A DNA stretch of 11,185 bases from Myxococcales bacterium (GTDB taxonomy: Bacteria > Myxococcota > Myxococcia > Myxococcales > Myxococcaceae): NCBI GenBank assembly GCA_003153055.1, contig PMBV01000422.1, positions 11,100-22,284 on the forward strand, in the 5' to 3' direction. A program made the translations under genes and the position numbers. The first letter of the stretch is position 1, and the number at the start of each line of letters is the position of its first letter. Shown here one piece after another: positions 6,423 through 11,185 of the stretch. A model generated the notes under the pieces. It ran no database searches. It was not told where the DNA came from and saw only the letters and a program-made list of their open reading frames with translations.

Positions 6423-6584
6423 TCGAAGAGAGCCCGGTCTCGAAGCGCCGGTACTGGCTTGCCGACCGGGGGTGGCGCCTGGAACTGACATGTTCGCAAG
6501 CGTGTTGGAGCGGCGGTGGGCCGACCTCCGATTCGGCGTCGAGAGGCAAAGCGCCGAGCTGCCGCTGAAGCGCTTGCGCAGGTG

Positions 6585-7157
6585 CTACGGCGGGTCGTCG
6601 CCCAGGAGAGCACCGACGTGCACCTCCATCGCCTCGAAGGGCTCGGCGCGAACGCGTTGGTGGCGATCGGCGACGAGCACGCTCGTGTAGCCCTCGGGGC
6701 CGTGTCGGAAGACATTGAGCGTGCCGCTGTCAGGGTCCAGCAGCCAGTAATGGGGAACGCCGGCCTCGTGGTATCGGCGCAACTTGCGAACCATGTCGTT
6801 GGCGCGGTTCGTGTCTGAGAGCACCTCGCAGATCCAGTCAGGCCGCAGCACCACTGGCCTTCCGACGGGAAGTTGAGGTGAGCGCGACCGACGCCAGCCG
6901 GCAACATCGGGGCGGTAGCCGTTCGAGCCGAGCTGAATGTCGACCTCAGTCAGAATCCACCACCCGCTATCGGCTCCTGCCCCGCCGGGCTTCCCAAAGC
7001 GGGGGTGGAGCGTGGTGACGACGCCAACCTGAGAGACGGCATGAATCGGATCAGGGAGCGCCTTCTCGATGAGCTCACCATCGATCAGCTCGAGCCGCCT
7101 GTCCGGAGGCAGCGCGAGCCACTCTGCGATCGTGTGATTCCTCCCGCGCTCAGTCAT
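6585..7157 (-). CDS. Uma2-family (DUF820) PD-(D/E)XK nuclease-fold protein
   Basis: This 190-residue protein matches the Uma2 family in length and motif order. An N-terminal LELIDGELI segment (22-30) is followed by R82-P-D84-V, then C110-E111-V-L-S with K125 a turn later, and the family-typical Y129-HEAGVPHYWLLDP stretch. D84, E111 and a nearby lysine are the expected metal-site residues of the restriction-endonuclease-like fold, so the active site looks intact. It is cytoplasmic, without signal peptide. The ATG at 7157 gives the standard family N-terminus, but ribosome-site evidence is weak (AGGAG about 17 nt upstream). Uma2 genes occur in many scattered copies in cyanobacteria and myxobacteria, and their biological role is largely unknown. 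No partner toxin, antitoxin or methylase is next to it. It lies 178 nt beyond the lipoprotein gene on the same strand and may have its own promoter. Confidence 0.88.
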   Translation of the reverse strand: MTERGRNHTIAEWLALPPDRRLELIDGELIEKALPDPIHAVSQVGVVTTLHPRFGKPGGAGADSGWWILTEVDIQLGSNGYRPDVAGWRRSRSPQLPVGRPVVLRPDWICEVLSDTNRANDMVRKLRRYHEAGVPHYWLLDPDSGTLNVFRHGPEGYTSVLVADRHQRVRAEPFEAMEVHVGALLGDDPP

Positions 7158-7335
7158 GCGTTCCGACGATACCACTCCTGGCCGCCTCGCCTCACCCGCC
7201 GCCCCTATTGTCATGAGGCGCTCGTACCACCCGGGTCTGACATGCGCAGAGTGCAACCAGGCTGCGGCTGGCGGAAGAGCCCGGGATTCCGACCGACGAT
7301 GGCGCTCCGCTGGTGCCGTCGCTGGTTCTCCGACC

Positions 7336-8142
7336 TCATGGCACGGCCGGCGCTGCGCACTGCTTCATCAGCGCCCGCTTCTCACGGGCCGACGCCGTCT
7401 GCCATTCCGGGAGCTGGCTCGCGACACAGCGTTGGCTGGTGCCCGCTTCCTGGGTGGGCGCGTCCGCGGCGGTCGGAGGCGGTGTGGTCGGAGTTGCGAT
7501 GACTGGGAAAGACTGCGGAGCCTCCATGAAGCCCAGCCTCCGTTGGAGATCATTCGGGTAGGCCATGAAGGCCGAGGCGCGGGCCTTGCGGGCCGAGTGG
7601 CTGACGAAGATCCCTGGAACAAGCGCTGCCACTCCCGCAATGACAGCCACGACTCCAACAGCCAAGAACGGAGTCCCTGGTTCGTCATGGATGAAGGTGC
7701 TGGATTGAATCGCCCTGCTCAGCGCATCGAAGTTCATTGAGAATCCCGCACCAGCCAGAACAGCGCCGGCCACGATTCCGATCGCCCCGCCAGCCAGGAG
7801 CCCCTGGGCCAAGCTCTGCTTCTCACCGAACTCTGCCGCGTACTGCGCCGTGGCAGAGTTCGGAATGACCGCCGGTTGAAGATCGCGTGGGTCCTCCACG
7901 CGGAAACCGCTGCCGAGCATCACGAAGGATGTCGAGCGAGAGATGGTCCCGCCACCCGATGGCACCGTCAGCACGTCGAGCTGCCCCACAGGCAAGAGCT
8001 CCGTCAACGCCCGTTTCCGGTCACCTTCCGGCGCGGTCGCGGCAGGCGGCGTCGGCAACACCACCCGAGTGAGACACCCAGACCCCATCAATCCCACGCA
8101 CACCAAAGCAACAGTCGTTCGCATGAGGCGCAACGCTGCCAT
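7336..8142 (-). CDS. Putative lipoprotein with two internal hydrophobic segments
   Basis: I do not recognise the family of this 268-residue protein. The N-terminus is a lipoprotein-type signal (RTTVALVCVGLMGSGC, candidate acylated Cys23), although position -3 of the lipobox is glycine rather than the usual Leu/Val. After about 85 mature residues come two hydrophobic segments. The first (about 111-135) is a glycine-spaced stretch, GLLAGGAIGIVAGAV, like a glycine zipper. The second lies at about 158-181. The C-terminal part includes AYPNDLQRRLGF (194-205), then a Pro/Thr-rich linker and a short tail with C239 and C262. This layout suggests an envelope protein with a membrane hairpin. Two ATG starts are possible (8142 and 8124), neither with a clear ribosome site; the longer is given. 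It lies 67 nt after the rlmI-type gene, on the same strand, possibly separated from it by a stem-loop. Confidence 0.75.
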   Translation of the reverse strand: MAALRLMRTTVALVCVGLMGSGCLTRVVLPTPPAATAPEGDRKRALTELLPVGQLDVLTVPSGGGTISRSTSFVMLGSGFRVEDPRDLQPAVIPNSATAQYAAEFGEKQSLAQGLLAGGAIGIVAGAVLAGAGFSMNFDALSRAIQSSTFIHDEPGTPFLAVGVVAVIAGVAALVPGIFVSHSARKARASAFMAYPNDLQRRLGFMEAPQSFPVIATPTTPPPTAADAPTQEAGTSQRCVASQLPEWQTASAREKRALMKQCAAPAVP

Positions 8143-8179
8143 ACTGTGCCGAGATGTGCGCGACTATTTCTGACCGACC

Positions 8180-8208
8180 GGCCCGATCTCGATCAACCCA
8201 CCCGGGCC
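8180..8208 (-). terminator. Stem-loop directly after the rRNA methyltransferase stop
   Basis: GGCCCG (8180-8185) and CGGGCC (8203-8208) form a perfect 6-bp GC stem with a 17-nt loop, beginning one base past the stop codon on the minus strand. No T-tract follows. It could mark the 3' end of the clpX-side operon or act as an RNA stability element before the lipoprotein gene. Confidence 0.35.
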
Positions 8209-8209
8209 A

Positions 8210-9385
8210 TCACAGCACGCGCAGGAACCACGCCTTGAGATATTCGGTGTCTGGCAGAGCAGCCAGCACCGGGTGATCCATTCCGGCACCCCGTCGCTCG
8301 AGCACCTGCACCTGCCGCTTGGCGTCGGCCGCTGCGCCGAGCAGCATCTCTTCGAAGCCCACCCTCGACAGCTTCCCGGAGCACGAGCAGCTCACCAGCA
8401 CCCCATCGGGGCGCACCAGCTTCATCGCTCGCAGATTGAGCTCATGGTAGGCGCGGCGCGCGGTGGCGAGGCCCTCCTTGCGCTTGGCCAGACCCGGCGG
8501 GTCGATCACCACCGTATCGAACTGGCGGCCTTCGTCGGAGAACCGGCGGAGCACATCGAAGGCATTTCCAGTCTCGACCGTGACGTTGCCGCACCCATTG
8601 GCCTGAGCGTTGAGCCGCGCCCGCTCGGCCGCGGTGGCGTCTTGCTCCACGGCCAAGACGCCGCTGCACGACTTCGCCAGGGCCAGCGCGAAGCCTCCAT
8701 GGTAGCTGAACGTGTCCAGCGCCTCTCCGTGGGCGAGGCGGCCCGCCAGCAGATGGTTATCGACCTGGTCGAGAAACGACCCCGTCTTGGAGTCGCGCAA
8801 CAGGTCGATCTCAAAGCGGCTCGATCCCTCGTGGTAGCCCACCATGGTGGGGCCTTCGCCGAGCAGCACCCGAGACTCCCGGGGCAAGGCCTCGAAGTCG
8901 CGCCCCGAGGCGTCGTCCCGGCACACCACCACCCGGGCACCGGTCAGCTCGACGAGGCTCTTCGCCAGCTCTGCCTTGCGTGCGTCAGCGCCCTCCGAGA
9001 GCGTCTGGAGCGAGAGCCCGTCACCGTAGCGGTCGACGAAGAGCCCGGGAATGAGGTCGGCCTCCCCGTGCACCAGGCGCGCGGCGTCGCGGGGGCCGAG
9101 ACTCCGGCGTCGGGCGATGGAGGCCGCGAGGCGCCGGTGAAAGAACGCCGCGTCAACTGGCTCGTCCTTCGCCATTCGTCGCGTCAACAGCCGCAGGGCG
9201 AGGGGCGAACGGCTCGCGGCGAAGGCCTGGCCGATGGGGTTCTTCTGGGGGTCGACCACCTCGACCACCGCCCCCGGCTCGAGGCCCGCCGGCCACGAGG
9301 TGACCTCCGTGCGGTAGCACCAAGGGTTGCCTCTGCGGAGCGACTGGGCCGCCTTCTGAGAAACTCCAACCGTCGAGACCTTCAC
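8210..9385 (-). CDS. rlmI: RlmI-type class I SAM-dependent 23S rRNA methyltransferase
   Basis: This 391-residue protein follows E. coli RlmI (396 residues; makes m5C1962 in 23S rRNA) along its whole length. An N-terminal PUA RNA-binding domain (about 1-75) is followed by the linker motif ADLIPGLFVDRYGD (109-122), then DSKTGSFLDQ (198-207). The SAM-binding motif is ALDTFSYHGGFALALA (222-237). VVIDPP (292-297) is followed by K301, and the C333-S-C335-S-G motif supplies the catalytic cysteine, C335 by alignment with the FSCSG of RlmI. The C-terminal DHPVLAALPDTEYLK also matches. The start is GTG, overlapping the stop of the upstream metallopeptidase gene as GTGA, so the two are translationally coupled. 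It modifies rRNA in the cytoplasm. The family also contains paralogues such as RlmK/L-like and RlmO-type enzymes, so the exact target base is inferred. Confidence 0.9.
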   Translation of the reverse strand: MKVSTVGVSQKAAQSLRRGNPWCYRTEVTSWPAGLEPGAVVEVVDPQKNPIGQAFAASRSPLALRLLTRRMAKDEPVDAAFFHRRLAASIARRRSLGPRDAARLVHGEADLIPGLFVDRYGDGLSLQTLSEGADARKAELAKSLVELTGARVVVCRDDASGRDFEALPRESRVLLGEGPTMVGYHEGSSRFEIDLLRDSKTGSFLDQVDNHLLAGRLAHGEALDTFSYHGGFALALAKSCSGVLAVEQDATAAERARLNAQANGCGNVTVETGNAFDVLRRFSDEGRQFDTVVIDPPGLAKRKEGLATARRAYHELNLRAMKLVRPDGVLVSCSCSGKLSRVGFEEMLLGAAADAKRQVQVLERRGAGMDHPVLAALPDTEYLKAWFLRVL

Positions 9386-10638
9386 TCCAACCCCCGAGCC
9401 GCGAGCTCACCGTCGTCTTCGCCCCGCAGGTGACCGACCTCGTGGAGCAGCGTCACGCGAATCTGCTCGAACAGCTCGTCGCGGGTCTTCACCGCCCGGG
9501 CGAGGTTCCGGCGGTACAGGACGATCGAGCGGCACGGGCCTCCAGCCTTGGCGTCAGCTCCGTCGCACGCTTCTCCCAGCGAAGGGCCGCGGAACAACCC
9601 GAGGATGGTGGGCGAAAGCGGAGGCTCGTTGGCGACGAGGTCATCGAGGGCGGGGATCTCCTCGAGCCCCACCGGCACGCCGTCGAGGTCCCTTCGCATG
9701 TCGTCCGGGAGGGCTGCGACGGCCCTGGTCAGCGCGGCCTTGAACTCCTCCATCGGCAGCAGTACCGGCTTGGGGAACGCCGCCTCGTCGAGGCGCGACG
9801 CCATCTCGAAGTGTTGATCAGCCTCGACCTGCTTGCCCTGGCGCTCGAGCACCAACCCCAGGTGATAGTGAGCAAAGGCCGCGCGCCCGGAGTCTTTGAG
9901 CAGCGCCTCGAAGGCCGGCCTCGCCTCGTCGAAGCGACACAGCTCGAACAGGGCCACGGCGCGCTCGTAGAGGGCCTCACCGTCGCCAGCGTGATGCGCC
10001 AGCACCCAGTCGGCGCGCTCGAGGGCGTCACGCGGTTGCCCGACGTCGTTGAGCGCCATCGCCGCGATGCGCGCGAAGGACAACGAGAACTCCTCGTCGT
10101 GCTGGGTCTGGGAGAGATCGAAGCCCCGCTCGGCGTACAGCGAGCCGAGCTCGTCGACCTCGCGCGAGGACGGGAGCTGCACCGCGTAGAGGTGGGCCGC
10201 GCCCAAGAGGCCATCGAGTGAGTCGGGATCGATGGCCAGCGCCCTGGCGTAGGCGAGCTTGGCCTCCTCGAAGCGCTCGAGCCCAGCCAGCGCGTTGCCC
10301 CGCTCGACATGGGCGAGGACGTCACCCGGCGAGAGCGCCGAGGCCTGGGCCGCGCACGAGAGGGCCTCATCGAAGCGCTGGTGATCGAAGGAGTCGCGCG
10401 CCGCGTCGAGCGGCAGCCGGCCACCGCTGTCGCACACCGCCAGGGGCGAGACGTGCGGCGTCGAGGTGGTGGGCTCGGGGCGGACTCCCTTGAGCGTGCT
10501 GGGCGCGGACACCGGCGCGGCGCACACCACCACCCCGGCGTCGACGACGGCCGCCGTCACCGCCGAGCGACAGGTGCACCCTGCCCCCAGCCAGGCGATG
10601 AACGACACGCAGAGAATCGAGAGAGTGGGCCGCACCAC
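9382..10638 (-). CDS. TPR-repeat lipoprotein with C-terminal zincin-like metallopeptidase domain
   Basis: This 418-residue protein has three parts. A lipoprotein-type signal (SILCVSFIAWLGAGC, candidate Cys21, glycine at -3) and a low-complexity tether run to about residue 66. TPR-type helical repeats follow (about 76-285; examples at 107-140, 187-217, 220-250 and 254-285). The C-terminal domain (about 296-418) resembles the small zincin-like metallopeptidase family (PF06262 type): ALPDD near 309, TILGLFRGP (344-352), SIVLYRRNL (371-379), and the zinc motif H399-E-V-G-H403 followed by LRGEDD. Family members are usually short standalone cytoplasmic proteins, so an exported TPR fusion is unusual. 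The start is uncertain. GTG at 10638 or 10635 places the signal peptide well, 17-20 nt after the clpX stop. The frame is open upstream to 10734, but inside clpX. The substrate is unknown. Confidence 0.85.
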   Translation of the reverse strand: MVRPTLSILCVSFIAWLGAGCTCRSAVTAAVVDAGVVVCAAPVSAPSTLKGVRPEPTTSTPHVSPLAVCDSGGRLPLDAARDSFDHQRFDEALSCAAQASALSPGDVLAHVERGNALAGLERFEEAKLAYARALAIDPDSLDGLLGAAHLYAVQLPSSREVDELGSLYAERGFDLSQTQHDEEFSLSFARIAAMALNDVGQPRDALERADWVLAHHAGDGEALYERAVALFELCRFDEARPAFEALLKDSGRAAFAHYHLGLVLERQGKQVEADQHFEMASRLDEAAFPKPVLLPMEEFKAALTRAVAALPDDMRRDLDGVPVGLEEIPALDDLVANEPPLSPTILGLFRGPSLGEACDGADAKAGGPCRSIVLYRRNLARAVKTRDELFEQIRVTLLHEVGHLRGEDDGELAARGLE

Positions 10639-10655
10639 GACGCGTCGAAGCTCGT

Positions 10656-11185
10656 TCAGGCCGACTTCTTTTCCTTCTCGAAGGTGAGCTGTGGGCCCTC
10701 CTTCTTCAGGATGACCTCGTCGGTGATTCTGCACTCCTTGATACCCTCCCGGAAGGGCACGTCGTACATGATGTCGAGCATCGCGTCTTCCATGATGGCT
10801 CGGAGGCCACGAGCCCCCGAGTGCCGCCGGAGGGCCTCTTTGGCCACCGTGCGCAGCGCCTCCCGGGTGAACGACAGCTTCACCTTCTCGAGCTCGAAGA
10901 GCTTCTGGTACTGCTTCGTCAGCGCATTCTTGGGCTCGGTGAGGATGGTGACGAGGTCGTCTTCCTTGAGATCGTTCAAGGTGGCCACCATCGGGAGCCG
11001 GCCAATGAACTCGGGGATCATCCCGAACTTCATCAGGTCGTCGGGCTCGATGAGGGCCAGCATCTCACCGACGCTCCGGTCTTCCTTCGAGTCGATGTGC
11101 GCCCCGAAGCCGAGGCCTTTCTCTCCCACGCGGCGCCGAATGACGGCCTCGATGCCGTGGAAGGCACCGCCGCAGATGAAGAGGA
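10656..11185 (-). CDS. clpX: ATP-dependent Clp protease ATPase subunit ClpX, C-terminal part
   Basis: The 175 visible C-terminal residues of ClpX, the AAA+ unfoldase that feeds tagged substrates to ClpP in the cytoplasm. The reading frame runs off the right edge, so the zinc-binding domain, Walker A and Walker B lie outside the window. Visible are the LFICGGAF segment at the edge, the ClpP-docking loop G-L-G-F (fragment residues 23-26; LGF instead of the IGF of E. coli, an accepted variant), EPDDLMKFGMIPEFIGRLP (46-64) with the sensor-region arginine R62, EPKNALTKQYQ (83-93), and the sensor-2 motif GARGLR (123-128). The protein ends in a charged EKEKKSA tail. Identity is secure. The downstream lipoprotein begins 17-20 nt after the TGA, so the two are probably cotranscribed. 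Confidence 0.97.
   Translation of the reverse strand, partial: LFICGGAFHGIEAVIRRRVGEKGLGFGAHIDSKEDRSVGEMLALIEPDDLMKFGMIPEFIGRLPMVATLNDLKEDDLVTILTEPKNALTKQYQKLFELEKVKLSFTREALRTVAKEALRRHSGARGLRAIMEDAMLDIMYDVPFREGIKECRITDEVILKKEGPQLTFEKEKKSA

Larger units (their letters stand above)
6270..6584. other. 315-nt convergent intergenic region with hairpins
   Basis: This gap lies between the ends of the permease operon (plus) and the Uma2-family gene (minus). No frame in it reads as a protein. It contains two adjacent perfect stems at 6368-6383 and 6383-6422 and the second copy of a 15-base word. Its likely role is transcript termination for both sides. It is longer than a terminator needs, and a small RNA or decayed gene cannot be excluded. 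Confidence 0.5.

Noticed and set aside
8273..9433. 386-residue plus-strand open frame opposite the rRNA methyltransferase
   Set aside because: The minus strand carries all RlmI motifs across this span. The opposite frame has no recognisable motif and only reflects codon bias.
9430..10221. 263-residue plus-strand open frame opposite the TPR lipoprotein
   Set aside because: The opposite strand encodes clear TPR repeats and the HExxH motif. This frame is Arg/Leu/Glu-rich antisense text.

Overview
The window is very GC-rich DNA, densely coding on both strands. It carries long glycine-rich and TPR-type lipoproteins, GTG starts, and 4-nt ATGA/GTGA gene overlaps. This style fits a delta-proteobacterial myxobacterium (Myxococcota, perhaps the Archangium/Myxococcus side). 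That placement is inferred from sequence character and gene content, not from a search. I see no phage genes, transposase, CRISPR array, tRNA or rRNA.

Layout, left to right. Positions 1-442 hold no convincing gene but do contain inverted repeats. A GFA/CENP-V-type zinc protein gene (443-880, minus) is divergent from a glycine-linker lipoprotein gene (1259-2248, plus), with 378 nt between them. Next comes a tight four-gene plus-strand operon (2417-6269): an ABC1/UbiB-family atypical kinase, an MlaF-like ABC ATPase, and two different MlaE-like permeases. It is joined by a 3-nt gap and then two ATGA overlaps. A 315-nt gap (6270-6584) with nested hairpins separates the operon from the minus-strand half of the window.

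The minus-strand half, read in its direction of transcription from the right edge, contains: the C-terminal part of clpX (cut by the window end); a lipoprotein with TPR repeats and a C-terminal HExxH zincin-like domain, starting about 17 nt after clpX; an RlmI-type 23S rRNA methyltransferase overlapping it by 4 nt; a lipoprotein with two internal hydrophobic segments; and a solitary Uma2-family nuclease-fold protein that converges on the permease operon.

The most interesting unit is the kinase-ATPase-permease-permease operon. It looks like a lipid (or quinone-lipid) transport system of the Mla/MCE class. It has two non-identical permeases, no MCE (MlaD) subunit in the cluster, and an ATPase whose catalytic glutamate and switch histidine are both replaced (Asp163, Gln193). 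A UbiB-type kinase sits at the head of the operon. The second unusual item is the TPR-metallopeptidase lipoprotein placed directly behind clpX.
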